From contig JAUSCD010000019.1 in NCBI GenBank assembly GCA_030651695.1, forward strand, positions 81,423 to 145,422: a DNA stretch of 64,000 nucleotides. Direction: 5' to 3'. This stretch comes from Pseudohongiella sp. Its GTDB lineage: Bacteria; Pseudomonadota; Gammaproteobacteria; Pseudomonadales; Pseudohongiellaceae. The position numbers were made by a program, and so were the translations under genes. Below the pieces are notes generated by a model. The model was not told the origin of the DNA. It saw only the letters and a program-made list of their open reading frames with translations, and made no database searches. Positions 8,766 through 17,809 of the stretch are shown here, one piece after another; the stretch's first letter is position 1, and the number at the start of each line of letters is the position of its first letter.

Positions 8766-9692
8766 TCAGAACGGCATTGTCATGCCTTCAATCGGACGAC
8801 CTTTACGGAAGCGGCCGAACAACAACTCTTCCACAAATTCCACACACTTGAATTGAGGCAGCTCAAAGTCTTGCTCAAGCCGGCGATACAGCGGCATGCT
8901 GATGGTCCAGGGCTCAGTATAAAGCTGCGGATCAGTGATGGTGGCGGTGTACTCAATGGTGTTTTTATCAATCATTGTGTAGCGCTCGGTCACTGTCGAT
9001 TCCCAGGAACGGTAGTTGCCGGCACGGTCGTACCAGGTCTGATCTATCAGGCCGGTGACGTCTACTACGAAGGTATCACCGTCCCAACGGCCGTATGATT
9101 GGCCCATCCATGAATCAATGGGTGCTTCGCCCGGATCTTCAAGATAAACATTGCGCACTGCCCCGGCAAAGGAATAGGCAATAAAAAATGCGCTATTGCT
9201 CTGGAATATCTGGAACGGATGCGGCAGGTAAGTCGCGCGTGGAACACCCGGCATAAAACACTTGATCTCAGGATCGCGTTCCAGCCAGGATTCACGGTTT
9301 GCGTCGCGTTGTGCCAACGCTTCAGGCTTATACGGGATGTAGCCGTTGTTGGTGGTGATAACACCCTGACTTGCAGGCACGGCACCTACAGCGCCAAAGG
9401 CCACCACTTCCGGTGCAGGAACTGGCACAAAATCACCCGGGACCATGGCGAATGCTGACTTGGGCGCTGCCGGTTCGAGGTTATTGTTGGCGGTAGAGAG
9501 AACCTGCCAGATACCGTTAAGATCCGGTTTCCCGTCAGGTGTACGCGGGATCGCGCCAGTTGAGGCGCTTTGTGCCTGAGCAGATGGAGCACCATTGGTG
9601 CTTGCAGGTTGATTGTTGCTGGGTGAGCAGGCCATGACGCCAAAAGCCATCATCGCAGTTATTAGTTGTAATTTTCTGAACCCGTTTAACAT
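8766..9692 (-). CDS. lipoprotein of unknown function, paralogue of the 5179-6213 protein
   Basis: This is a 308-residue probable lipoprotein. The start at 9692 is chosen because GGGGAGG precedes it and it opens a signal sequence ending in the lipobox GVMAC; an upstream in-frame start at 9734 would put charged residues before it. After a Ser/Ala/Gln-rich linker comes PRTPDGKPDLNGIWQ, then GRWDGDTFVVDVTG and TERYTMIDKNTIEYTATI. These match PRTPQGRPDFQGNW, GRWEGDTLVVET and TERFTRYSDNQIFYEFEV of the gene at 5179-6213. Function is unknown. The shared design implies a common fold. Confidence 0.65.
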   Translation of the reverse strand: MLNGFRKLQLITAMMAFGVMACSPSNNQPASTNGAPSAQAQSASTGAIPRTPDGKPDLNGIWQVLSTANNNLEPAAPKSAFAMVPGDFVPVPAPEVVAFGAVGAVPASQGVITTNNGYIPYKPEALAQRDANRESWLERDPEIKCFMPGVPRATYLPHPFQIFQSNSAFFIAYSFAGAVRNVYLEDPGEAPIDSWMGQSYGRWDGDTFVVDVTGLIDQTWYDRAGNYRSWESTVTERYTMIDKNTIEYTATITDPQLYTEPWTISMPLYRRLEQDFELPQFKCVEFVEELLFGRFRKGRPIEGMTMPF

Positions 9693-9764
9693 ATTATTAT
9701 TAACCTCCCCTCTATGGTCACGCGATATAAACACTTCGTTTTTTAAGTGTCAAGCCCAAAGAGG

Positions 9765-9802
9765 CAGGGCCCCGGCACTGTTGTTTCCGCACCGGAGCCC
9801 TG
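9765..9802 (-). terminator. GC-rich hairpin downstream of the 9817-10170 gene
   Basis: CAGGGCcCCGG on the left can pair with CCGGaGCCCTG on the right around a 16-base loop, starting 15 bp after the minus-strand stop at 9817. The following T-content is low, so this is a candidate terminator only. Confidence 0.4.
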
Positions 9803-9816
9803 TTTGCGGAGGGTTA

Positions 9817-10170
9817 TTACTTGCGTGTACCCACAAATGTTCCCTGTCCCATATCGCCCAGGTTCAGAGTGCCCTTCAATGTGCCGTCCGCCTGCAGTTC
9901 GCCGGCGTATTTAATCGCGCCCATTTGACTGCTCAGCGTGAATTCAAAGGCCGTGCCTTCCGCCTTGCCAGTAAAGTTTGTGTTGCCCAACTGTCCTGAA
10001 TAAGTGCCTGTGATGGCTCCGTCAGCCGCCTGCTGCATGGTCACCTCAGCATTGCCCGTGCCGGCTCCGGGGATATCTACCGCAAAACCCCAGTTCCCAC
10101 TTACATCTGCAAAGGCAGTGTTGATTGTCAGTGCCGCGCCCGCTGCCAACATCATAAATTTACGAATCAT
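9817..10170 (-). CDS. small secreted beta-rich protein
   Basis: This 117-residue protein has a signal peptide (MIRKFMML to about AFAD, residues 1-21). The mature part is built of short strand-like elements (VSGNWGFAVDI, GTYSGQLG, FEFTLSSQMG, KGTLNLGDMG). The SGNW-to-TGTYSG pattern recalls small lipocalin-like or avidin-like barrels often found next to secreted hydrolases, but I cannot place it in a family. The start at 10170 follows GGAGA. The longer in-frame extension to 10272 lacks a ribosome-binding site and is discarded. Confidence 0.6.
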   Translation of the reverse strand: MIRKFMMLAAGAALTINTAFADVSGNWGFAVDIPGAGTGNAEVTMQQAADGAITGTYSGQLGNTNFTGKAEGTAFEFTLSSQMGAIKYAGELQADGTLKGTLNLGDMGQGTFVGTRK

Positions 10171-10298
10171 TGTGTAATCTCCGTCACCGTGGTGAGCTAC
10201 ATTAAAAGTGGGCATAAAGGTAACAGAACTGCAGTCAACTTGATTGCGTCCGCTTGATGCTTCAGCGCACAAATCAGGCAGATTGTCGCACGTGAGTG

Positions 10299-10970
10299 TT
10301 ATAGCGGAGGGTCTACCCGGTCAGCTTTGGTTCCGTTTACGCGGAACCATCCTGCAATGCTGTAGCGATCACGATTTGCAGCCGCGACTTCGTGAGGCAC
10401 CTGGTCACTCAGAAAGATGGCCAACGTCCCGTACAGAGGCTGAATGCGTTGGACAGGCTCTGCACCATGCTCGTCGTAGATCACCAGCTCGCCACCGTCA
10501 GCCGATTGCCAACCAGGATTGAGATAGGCCACCAGCGACAGCACACGCCGGGCTCCGCGTTCAGTCGGACTTGGACGAAAAGCATCCAGATGTTTTTTAT
10601 AGAATGCGCCCGGCGCGTAGTGCGCAAAATGAGACTCAAATGAAAACAGCCCCATAAAAAGCCTGCGATTTATATAGGTTTGCAGTCTTGAACAGAATGC
10701 CAGCCATTCCTTTTCAGCGTCATTTGCGCCTTCAATCCAGCAGATCTGATCGCGGCGGACAAAACTGTTGAGAGTATGGTCATGACTGCGGCCAACTCCT
10801 GCAGCAGCAAAGTCATCCGGCGTCATCATGCGCACCTGTGCAAACAACGCCTCGGCAAGAGCCGGCGGTAAAGCATCAGGCACCACGACCCAGGACTGCT
10901 CCGATAAAGTCTCAGTGATGCGTGCAAAACAGAACTCTTCAAACCCAACAGACTGCTCTGCGAGACTCAA
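10299..10970 (-). CDS. 2OG-Fe(II) oxygenase, SM-20/PKHD type
   Basis: This 223-residue cytoplasmic dioxygenase is of the prolyl-hydroxylase (SM-20/Ofd1) type. The iron triad is visible as H127-x-D129 (KKHLDAF) and H193 (VPHEV), with an Arg near 202 (DRYSIAGWF) to hold 2-oxoglutarate. The substrate is unknown; relatives hydroxylate proteins or small molecules. The start is TTG at 10970. Its GGAG site overlaps the stop of the upstream membrane-protein gene 6 bp away, so the two are translationally coupled. Confidence 0.8.
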   Translation of the reverse strand: MSLAEQSVGFEEFCFARITETLSEQSWVVVPDALPPALAEALFAQVRMMTPDDFAAAGVGRSHDHTLNSFVRRDQICWIEGANDAEKEWLAFCSRLQTYINRRLFMGLFSFESHFAHYAPGAFYKKHLDAFRPSPTERGARRVLSLVAYLNPGWQSADGGELVIYDEHGAEPVQRIQPLYGTLAIFLSDQVPHEVAAANRDRYSIAGWFRVNGTKADRVDPPL

Positions 10971-10976
10971 CTGCGT

Positions 10977-11852
10977 TTACTCCAGGCTGTCTTTCATTAT
11001 TTGGTCAAGGTAGGTGCTGTTACGTGTCATTTCATAACGACGGAACTTGATTCGTGGATGCAGCTCACGCATGCGCGAGCTTAGCAGACCATGTGCTGAA
11101 TGTAGCTGCGCGTCAGTGATAATGCCGTTAATGTCACAATCACGCGCCAGTTTGAGCAGGCGATCAAAGTTCACGATGAAGTTTTCGGTGTGCGTGGTGC
11201 GGATCTGGGTGCCGTAAAACAGTGGTAGCAACTCTTCCCCGCGTCCGGCCAGAATCAGAAACCGACGGGAAAAAATCTCAAAGTCCCCGGTTGCAAACTG
11301 ATGCCACATTTCAGCAAATTCAGTCTCCGATATGGTGCCATCGCCCTGAGCACCTTTGCTGGATAACAGCAGCAAACCGGTAATACCACCAAGCTGGCGG
11401 CGGGTGTTGTCGGCAATTTTGAAAAACGTTTCCTGACGGGCGTTGCGTTCGTTAGCAGAGAGTGCCTCGGCCTGGCGGGACGACACGATGTTACTGTGAT
11501 ACAGCTCGCGGTTATTCTGCGCCAGAATTGTCTGCTGGATAAACAGCCCTATTACCAGCCAGAGAAAGGCCAGCGGTGCAAACGCGCCCTCCAGAAAATT
11601 ACCCATCTGATCGATGGGCAACACAGTAAAATCCCGCCAGCCAACCGTGCCGGCTATGTACAGTGTCCCTGCCAGCAACCAGAGCAAGGTAACAACCAAC
11701 CCGAACTGTATCCGCCAGTCCTGCCGGTAAAAATCCTTCAGCTCAAGTTTTCGTGGCATGTACATATCGAGGTCATGATCGCGGCTACTGATATGATCGT
11801 ACTGCCGTGAAGTGCTTTGCTCTGATTTGCCTGTTTTTACTTTATTATCCAT
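10977..11852 (-). CDS. membrane protein of unknown function with cytoplasmic tail
   Basis: This 291-residue protein has a polar N-terminus of about 45 residues, two membrane helices (about 50-70 and 88-110), then a long cytoplasmic region starting QNNRELYHSNIVSSRQAEAL. Bacterial proteins of this outline (two helices, then a conserved soluble domain) are common and unnamed. The soluble part has no motif I recognise. It is followed 6 bp later by the 2OG oxygenase gene. The 151-bp gap to the divergent xseB holds the promoters for both directions, although none stands out. Confidence 0.6.
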   Translation of the reverse strand: MDNKVKTGKSEQSTSRQYDHISSRDHDLDMYMPRKLELKDFYRQDWRIQFGLVVTLLWLLAGTLYIAGTVGWRDFTVLPIDQMGNFLEGAFAPLAFLWLVIGLFIQQTILAQNNRELYHSNIVSSRQAEALSANERNARQETFFKIADNTRRQLGGITGLLLLSSKGAQGDGTISETEFAEMWHQFATGDFEIFSRRFLILAGRGEELLPLFYGTQIRTTHTENFIVNFDRLLKLARDCDINGIITDAQLHSAHGLLSSRMRELHPRIKFRRYEMTRNSTYLDQIMKDSLE

Positions 11853-12003
11853 CTGCTACTCCGCAAGAGGCGCCAGCATACTGCGCCGCTCCGAGGGTGG
11901 TCAACGACACACCGGTTATTGATACCGCGCTCTGCGATGGTTTGAATTGCCATGCCGCACCGAACAGCCGATAATTCACGCCTGATTTCAGAGGTAACCG
12001 CGA

Positions 12004-12255
12004 ATGCCTGATAAAACACTTCCCGCCGCGTTTGAAGAGACGCTTGCCAGCCTTGAAAACCTGGTCTCCCGCATGGAAGACGGCCAAATGAGTCTGGAAG
12101 AAGCATTGTCTGCTTTTGAGACTGGTGTGCGGCTGACCCGTGAATGTCAGCAGGCATTGCAGGAAGCGGAATTACGGGTGCAAATGCTCAGTCGCCCGGA
12201 TGGTGATCCGGAGCCATTTCCGACCGACAAAACCGGTTCCGCGAGCGGGGAGTAA
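12004..12255 (+). CDS. xseB: exodeoxyribonuclease VII small subunit
   Basis: This 83-residue acidic helical protein matches XseB in length and in the core FEETLASLENLVSRMEDGQM and LEEALSAFETGVRLTRECQ. XseB binds XseA to form exonuclease VII, which degrades single-stranded DNA. It is the first gene of xseB-ispA-dxs, the order usual in Gammaproteobacteria, and ends 2 bp before ispA. AGAGG precedes the ATG. Confidence 0.92.
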   Translation: MPDKTLPAAFEETLASLENLVSRMEDGQMSLEEALSAFETGVRLTRECQQALQEAELRVQMLSRPDGDPEPFPTDKTGSASGE

Positions 12256-12257
12256 GC

Positions 12258-13157
12258 ATGCCCTCTGCCATTCTGACGCTTGAGGACTTCCTCGGCAGCA
12301 GCCGTTTGCGCTCTGAATCACAGATGCAGCAAAGCCTGTCGGCGCTGCATGTCATGCCTGAGCGACTCGTTGAGGCTATGCGCTACAGCACGCTGCTGGG
12401 CGGTAAACGCATCCGGCCGTGTCTGGTCTACGCCAGCGCCGCTGCGCTAGGCGCACCACAGGAGCAGGCAGATGCTGCCGCAACCGCGGTAGAGTTTATA
12501 CATTGCTACTCCCTTATTCATGATGACCTGCCCGCGCTGGATAACGATGACCTGCGACGCGGCAAACCCACGCTGCACCGCGCATTTGATGAAGCCACAG
12601 CCATTCTCGCCGGTGACGCTTTGCAAAGCCTGGCGTTTCAGCTGCTGGCAGAAGCATCCTGTGTACAGAGCGATATTCGTCTCAAAATGGTGACCTTGCT
12701 GGCTCGCGCCAGTGGCTGTGACGGCATGATTGCCGGACAAAGCATAGATATGGCGGCCGTTGGCAAACAGCTGACGCTGGCCGAGCTGGAAATCATGCAT
12801 CAGCTGAAAACCGGCGCTTTGATCAGCGCGAGTGTCGAGCTGGGTGCACTCAGCGCCAACTGCCGGGACGAAAGCATTTTCAGCGCCCTGCGCGAATATG
12901 CCCGCTGCACCGGGCTCGCCTTTCAGGTGCAGGATGACATTCTGGACGTAGTGGGCGAAACCAGCGTGCTGGGCAAAACCCAGGGCGCCGATATTGCACG
13001 TAACAAACCCACTTATGTCAGCCTTTTGGGGCTGGACGGGGCGCGCCGCAAAGCCCATGATCTGGTTGAACAGGCCGGAGCAGCCTTATCGCTGATTCCG
13101 TCAGATACCAGCATGCTGCGTGCAATCGCCCAATACATCACATCGCGGCAGCATTGA
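12258..13157 (+). CDS. ispA: (2E,6E)-farnesyl diphosphate synthase
   Basis: This 299-residue trans-prenyltransferase condenses IPP with DMAPP and GPP to make farnesyl diphosphate for quinone, undecaprenyl and haem O synthesis. The first Asp-rich motif [10 protein letters not shown] (89-98) and the second QVQDDILD (about 225-232) are present, and GGKRIRP (48-54) binds diphosphate. Length equals that of E. coli IspA (299). It sits between xseB and dxs, with which it forms an isoprenoid operon. Confidence 0.93.
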   Translation: MPSAILTLEDFLGSSRLRSESQMQQSLSALHVMPERLVEAMRYSTLLGGKRIRPCLVYASAAALGAPQEQADAAATAVEFIHCYSLIHDDLPALDNDDLRRGKPTLHRAFDEATAILAGDALQSLAFQLLAEASCVQSDIRLKMVTLLARASGCDGMIAGQSIDMAAVGKQLTLAELEIMHQLKTGALISASVELGALSANCRDESIFSALREYARCTGLAFQVQDDILDVVGETSVLGKTQGADIARNKPTYVSLLGLDGARRKAHDLVEQAGAALSLIPSDTSMLRAIAQYITSRQH

Positions 13158-13170
13158 GGGAACGAACTAC

Positions 13171-15090
13171 ATGCTCAATGAAATTCCACTGACCCGGCCA
13201 GAGACCCCCCTGCTGGATCAGATCAACAGTCCGGCAGACCTGCGCGCACTCGATCCCGCGGTGTTTACGGACCTTGCGCGCGAGCTGCGCAACTTCCTGC
13301 TTTATTCGGTAGGACAGACGGGTGGTCACTTCGGTGCAGGATTAGGCGTAGTTGAACTGACCATTGCACTGCATTACGTGTTCAACACCCCGGACGACAA
13401 ACTGGTTTGGGACGTAGGCCACCAAACCTACCCACACAAAATACTGACTGGCAGACGCGAGCAGATGCTGACCATGCGTCAACCTGACGGTCTGGCGGCT
13501 TTCCCATGCAGAACAGAAAGTGAATACGACAGTTTTGGAGTGGGCCATTCCAGCACATCGATCAGCGCTGCCCTTGGCATGATGGTGGCTGCGCGCCAGC
13601 AGCAAAAGGATCGCCATGTGGTCGCCATTATTGGTGATGGCGCCATGACAGCAGGCATGGCGTTCGAGGCACTGAATCACGCCGGCGAGCTGGACGACAA
13701 TGTCCTGGTCATCCTCAACGACAACAATATGTCCATCTCTCGCAATGTTGGCGGGTTATCGAGTTATTTTGCCCGTATGTGGGCCAGCAAACCGTATAAC
13801 TTCATTCGTTCCGGCAGCAAAAAAATGTTGTCTATTATTCCGCCGGCATTAAAAGCTGCGCACCGCGCCGAAGAATACATGAAGGGAATGGTGTCACCCG
13901 GCACCTTGTTTGAAGAAATCGGATTCAACTATATTGGCCTGGTAGACGGCCACGACATCAATCGCCTGATTGAAGTGCTTGCCAATATCCGCGAATTGCG
14001 TGGCCCGCAATTGCTGCATATCGTCACTCAGAAAGGTAAAGGTTATACCGCCTCTGAAAATGATCCGTTTGGCATGCATGCGCTGACCAAAATAGAAGTG
14101 AAACCACGCAAACCTCAGCAGCTGAAACCCGACACACCCACCTACTCCAGAGTTTTTGGTGACTGGCTGTGTGATATGGCCACTCAGGATGACCGCCTGG
14201 TTGCGATCACGCCAGCCATGAGCGCCGGCTCAGGCATGGACGGTTTTGCGGAGCTGTTCCCGGAACGTTTTTATGATGTGGCCATCGCCGAACAACATGC
14301 GGTGACATTCGCGGCCGGCATGGCCTGCGATGGCGTCAAACCGGTTGTAGCCATATACTCCACATTCCTGCAGCGCGCTTATGATCAGTTGATTCACGAT
14401 GTCGCCCTGCAAAATCTCGATGTGCTGTTTGCCATCGACCGTGCCGGCCTGGTGGGCGAAGATGGCCCCACACACGCCGGCAGTTTCGATCTCAGTTTCC
14501 TGCGCTGTATTCCAAATATGCTGATCATGGCGCCCAGCGACGAGAACGAGTGTCGCCAGATGTTGTACACCGGGCATCAGCACAACGGACCTGCAGCCGT
14601 GCGTTATCCACGTGGCAAAGGCCCGGGCGCCACAATTTCAAAAGAAATGCAGGCGCTGGAAATCGGCCGCGGAGTTTTGCTGAGAAAAGGCCACACTGTT
14701 GCCATTCTTGGTTTTGGCAGTCTGGTGCACACCGCTTTGGCAGCTGGCGAGGTGCTCGATGCAACCGTCGCAGATATGCGTTTTATCAAACCTCTGGATC
14801 ACGCCCTGATTCAGCAGCTGGCCAGCCAGCACGAACTGCTGGTCACCATCGAAGAAAATACCGTCTCTGGCGGCGCCGGCTCGTCAGTTAACGAATGGCT
14901 ACTGGAAAATGATTTCCGGATTTCCGTGCTCAATCTCGGTTTGCCTGACACTTTTATGGCCCACGGCCGGGTCGCTGACATGCTCTCGAGTATCGGGCTG
15001 GACAAAGACGGTGTGGTCAAGTCCATCAGGACAAAATTATCACGCAGCAAACTCAGCACACGCGCCGGCAGCTTCCCGGCCGGCATCTAA
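13171..15090 (+). CDS. dxs: 1-deoxy-D-xylulose-5-phosphate synthase
   Basis: This 639-residue thiamine-diphosphate enzyme joins pyruvate and glyceraldehyde 3-phosphate to make DXP, the first step of the MEP pathway, whose product ispA then uses. It shows the ThDP motif GDGAMTAG followed by LNDNNMSI, the [15 protein letters not shown] active-site stretch and the transketolase-like [14 protein letters not shown]. The start at 13171 is 13 bp after the ispA stop with GAGGGA upstream. The in-frame start at 13120 lies inside ispA and would add 17 unconserved residues. Confidence 0.95.
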   Translation: MLNEIPLTRPETPLLDQINSPADLRALDPAVFTDLARELRNFLLYSVGQTGGHFGAGLGVVELTIALHYVFNTPDDKLVWDVGHQTYPHKILTGRREQMLTMRQPDGLAAFPCRTESEYDSFGVGHSSTSISAALGMMVAARQQQKDRHVVAIIGDGAMTAGMAFEALNHAGELDDNVLVILNDNNMSISRNVGGLSSYFARMWASKPYNFIRSGSKKMLSIIPPALKAAHRAEEYMKGMVSPGTLFEEIGFNYIGLVDGHDINRLIEVLANIRELRGPQLLHIVTQKGKGYTASENDPFGMHALTKIEVKPRKPQQLKPDTPTYSRVFGDWLCDMATQDDRLVAITPAMSAGSGMDGFAELFPERFYDVAIAEQHAVTFAAGMACDGVKPVVAIYSTFLQRAYDQLIHDVALQNLDVLFAIDRAGLVGEDGPTHAGSFDLSFLRCIPNMLIMAPSDENECRQMLYTGHQHNGPAAVRYPRGKGPGATISKEMQALEIGRGVLLRKGHTVAILGFGSLVHTALAAGEVLDATVADMRFIKPLDHALIQQLASQHELLVTIEENTVSGGAGSSVNEWLLENDFRISVLNLGLPDTFMAHGRVADMLSSIGLDKDGVVKSIRTKLSRSKLSTRAGSFPAGI

Positions 15091-15107
15091 ACGTAAGAGA
15101 CTCTCGC

Positions 15108-15716
15108 ATGGAAACTCCTGAACAGCGCAATGCACGTCACAAAAAAGCCATGCAGCGAAAAAAAGAACATGTTGACCAACGTATCGCTGCCGCTGTGATC
15201 GACAAAGGACTGTTGCTGGTGCTCACCGGCAATGGCAAAGGTAAAAGCTCATCGGCGTTTGGCATGTTGGCGCGCAGTGTCGGCCACGGCCTGAGATGTG
15301 GTGTAGTGCAATTTATCAAGGGTCAGTGGGAATGTGGAGAGCATCTGTTGTTTGCGTCCCATCCGCTGGTTGAGTTTTACGTGATGAACACAGGGTTCAC
15401 GTGGGAGACTCAGGATCGCGATGCTGACATTGCGGCAGCAGAAAAAACCTGGGTGTATGCTGAAGCCTTGCTGAAAAACCCGGATATCAAAGTTGTGGTG
15501 CTTGACGAACTGACTTACATGCTGACCTATGGCTACCTGAACCCTGATCGCGTGTTTGACGCATTGACCGGGCGCCCGTCGGATCAGCATGTGATTGTGA
15601 CCGGCCGCAATGCAAATGATCGACTGATACAACTGGCTGACACTGTCAGCGAGATCAACGATATCAAACACGCATTTAATGCCGGTATCCGGGTACAAAA
15701 AGGTATCGATTACTGA
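15108..15716 (+). CDS. cobO: cob(I)yrinic acid a,c-diamide adenosyltransferase
   Basis: This 202-residue CobA/CobO/BtuR-type enzyme transfers the adenosyl group of ATP to the cobalt of corrinoids. It has the P-loop GNGKGKSS (41-48), then VQFIKGQWECGE and VVLDELTYML, all typical. It starts 17 bp after dxs and is followed by a BtuF-like gene. Together these suggest salvage and activation of imported corrinoid; no cobalamin synthesis genes are in view. Confidence 0.9.
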   Translation: METPEQRNARHKKAMQRKKEHVDQRIAAAVIDKGLLLVLTGNGKGKSSSAFGMLARSVGHGLRCGVVQFIKGQWECGEHLLFASHPLVEFYVMNTGFTWETQDRDADIAAAEKTWVYAEALLKNPDIKVVVLDELTYMLTYGYLNPDRVFDALTGRPSDQHVIVTGRNANDRLIQLADTVSEINDIKHAFNAGIRVQKGIDY

Positions 15717-15723
15717 ACTGCTT

Positions 15724-16614
15724 ATGACACTTGAAACCATCTACAAACATTTGTTGTGTGTCTGCGTACTGACGTCAGCTTTTTCCGGCGTCACTATGGC
15801 TCAGAGCATTTCTGTCGTCGACGATGATGGCCACAGTGTCAGCCTTAAGCAGCCGGCCCAACGTATTATCAGCCTGGCACCTTCCATGACAGAGCTGCTG
15901 TTCAGCCTCGGCGCTGGCGATCGAGTGGTCGGCGTGATGGATTTCAGCGACTACCCTCCCGAAGCACGTCAACGGCCTGTCGTCGGTCGATTTGACATGC
16001 TGGATATGGAAACCATCCTGGTGCTGCAACCTGATCTGATTGTGGCATGGCGCAGCGGCAATCCGCGCAATTCAATTCAGCGGCTGAAGGATCTTGGTTT
16101 TGCCGTTTACATTGCCGAACCTGACTCACTTGCCAGCATTGCGGGACATCTGTCCCGTCTGGGGGTGCTGACCGGGCAGACCGGAGAAGCAGAACTGCTG
16201 CAGCAGCATTTTGACACAGAGCTCGATACGCTACAGACAATTTACAGCGATCGCGCAGCTGTAAACGTCTTTTACCAAGTGTGGCATTCCCCGATCATCA
16301 GCGTCGGTGGCGGCGAGTTGATCAACGATATGATCAGACTGTGTGGCGGCCGCAATATATTTGCTGAGCTGCCGGTTGGCCCGAAAGTGAATCTGGAAGA
16401 TGTGCTGGTGCGTGATCCCCAGATTATCATTGCCAGTGGCTCAAATGATGATACCCCCGAGTGGCTCAAGGACTGGCTGAAGTGGCCGCAGCTGCAGGCA
16501 GTAAAAAACCAGCACCTGTATTCAATTGCACCGGATCTGGTGCAGCGCCACAGCTTGAGAGCGCTGCAGGGTGCAGCATCGATGTGTGAGCATATAGACC
16601 AGGTCCGCAATTGA
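15724..16614 (+). CDS. btuF: cobalamin-binding periplasmic protein BtuF
   Basis: This 296-residue class III substrate-binding protein has a signal peptide to about residue 26 (VTMAQSI). It continues with RIISLAPSMTELLFSLGAGDRVVGV, DFSDYPPEA and a later VWHSPIISVGGGELINDMI, matching BtuF, which delivers vitamin B12 to BtuCD. The ATG at 15724 is 7 bp after cobO; a longer in-frame reading from 15679 overlaps cobO and is not needed. The BtuCD permease and ATPase and the outer-membrane BtuB are not in this window. Confidence 0.85.
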   Translation: MTLETIYKHLLCVCVLTSAFSGVTMAQSISVVDDDGHSVSLKQPAQRIISLAPSMTELLFSLGAGDRVVGVMDFSDYPPEARQRPVVGRFDMLDMETILVLQPDLIVAWRSGNPRNSIQRLKDLGFAVYIAEPDSLASIAGHLSRLGVLTGQTGEAELLQQHFDTELDTLQTIYSDRAAVNVFYQVWHSPIISVGGGELINDMIRLCGGRNIFAELPVGPKVNLEDVLVRDPQIIIASGSNDDTPEWLKDWLKWPQLQAVKNQHLYSIAPDLVQRHSLRALQGAASMCEHIDQVRN

Positions 16615-16621
16615 CAGAGTC

Positions 16622-16641
16622 GCCGCAAAAATAATAGCGGC
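16622..16641. terminator. short hairpin between convergent btuF and ribA
   Basis: GCCGC and GCGGC form a 5-bp stem around a ten-base loop of A and T in the 33-bp gap between the btuF and ribA stops. It may slow transcription from either side, but it is too weak to be called firmly. Confidence 0.25.
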
Positions 16642-16647
16642 ACCAGC

Positions 16648-17238
16648 TCAGCGTTTGAACAGGTGCCCCATCTTGTTCATCTTCACACTCAGATACTCTT
16701 CGTTGTGGCTGTTCAGACCCGTCTCGATTTGCACACGTTCTACAACCTCTATTCCCTGCGAGCGTAATGCTTCCACCTTAAGTGGATTATTGGTCATCAA
16801 ACTCACACGGCTGACACCAAAGTGATCGAGAATCGGTTTGCAGACATCGTACTCGCGTCCGTCAGCAGCAAACCCCAGTTGCTCATTGGCTTCGACTGTA
16901 TCCGCGCCCTGATCCTGCAATGAGTAGGCACGAATTTTGTTCAACAAGCCAATGCCGCGACCTTCCTGACGCAGATACAGAATCATGCCACGCCCTTCGT
17001 CAGCAATTTTCTGCATGGCAAACTGAAGCTGAGGCCCGCAGTCGCAGCGCATGCTGAACAGCGCATCACCGGTCAGACATTCTGAGTGTACACGGCAAAG
17101 AACAGGCTCATCAGTGCTGATGTCACCCATACTGAGCACCACATGTTCCTTACCTGTAGCAGCGTCTTCAAAACCACTGATAACAAAATCACCCAGCTCA
17201 GTCGGAAGACTGGCTTTGGCAACAAACTTTACTCTCAC
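16648..17238 (-). CDS. ribA: GTP cyclohydrolase II
   Basis: This 196-residue enzyme opens GTP to diaminohydroxyribosylaminopyrimidine phosphate, the first step of riboflavin synthesis. The zinc and catalytic segment [18 protein letters not shown] and the later RQEGRGIGL are intact. The start is GTG at 17238 with AGAGG upstream, giving exactly the E. coli length. The open frame up to 17310 is not conserved. It is the last gene of the rib cluster, and its full active site matters because the RibA-like domain of the upstream ribBX gene is degenerate. Confidence 0.93.
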   Translation of the reverse strand: MRVKFVAKASLPTELGDFVISGFEDAATGKEHVVLSMGDISTDEPVLCRVHSECLTGDALFSMRCDCGPQLQFAMQKIADEGRGMILYLRQEGRGIGLLNKIRAYSLQDQGADTVEANEQLGFAADGREYDVCKPILDHFGVSRVSLMTNNPLKVEALRSQGIEVVERVQIETGLNSHNEEYLSVKMNKMGHLFKR

Positions 17239-17328
17239 GTAGTGAACCTCTTGCGAAACCTTCAAGCAAACTGACTCAATAAACCGGATGCCGCAGTGCC
17301 TTTGAACCAATGGCGCTGGAAGCCTGTA

Positions 17329-17805
17329 TCACAAAACAAAAGCGGCAATCACCTGCAAACATATCAGGGCCATCAGCCCCGCCAATACGTCGTCGAACAT
17401 GATGCCAAATCCGCCGTGTACATGTTTATCGAACCAGCGAATAGGCCAGGGTTTAACAATGTCAAACAGCCTGAACAGCAAAAATCCCGACACCAGCCAG
17501 ATCAGACCAGGTGGCGCCAGAAACATCGTCAGCCAGAAGCCAACAAACTCATCCCAGACAATACCTCCATGGTCGTGCACGCCGATATCGCTGGCGGTTT
17601 TTCCACACAACCAGACACCAACCAGAAAGCTCAGCAATAAAAATATCAGATAGACCACGTTGCCCATATCCGGCAATAGCAGATACAACCCCACTGCGGC
17701 CAATGTGCCAAAGGTACCGGGCGCAACAGGCACTGCGCCGCTTCCCAGACCAAAGGCCAGAAAGTGCACTGGATTACGCCAGACCGATGAAGGCGTAGCC
17801 GCCAT
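17329..17805 (-). CDS. pgpA: phosphatidylglycerophosphatase A
   Basis: This 158-residue inner-membrane phosphatase removes phosphate from phosphatidylglycerol phosphate. It shows GLGSGAVPVAPGTFGTLAAV near the N-terminus, VWDEFVGFWL in the middle and KPWPIRWFDKHVHGGFGIMFDD toward the end, with about four hydrophobic segments. The start at 17805 follows GGGGG and lies 4 bp after the thiL stop; a start at 17826 would overlap thiL. The thiL-pgpA order is standard in Gammaproteobacteria. Confidence 0.9.
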   Translation of the reverse strand: MAATPSSVWRNPVHFLAFGLGSGAVPVAPGTFGTLAAVGLYLLLPDMGNVVYLIFLLLSFLVGVWLCGKTASDIGVHDHGGIVWDEFVGFWLTMFLAPPGLIWLVSGFLLFRLFDIVKPWPIRWFDKHVHGGFGIMFDDVLAGLMALICLQVIAAFVL

Positions 17806-17809
17806 CTGA

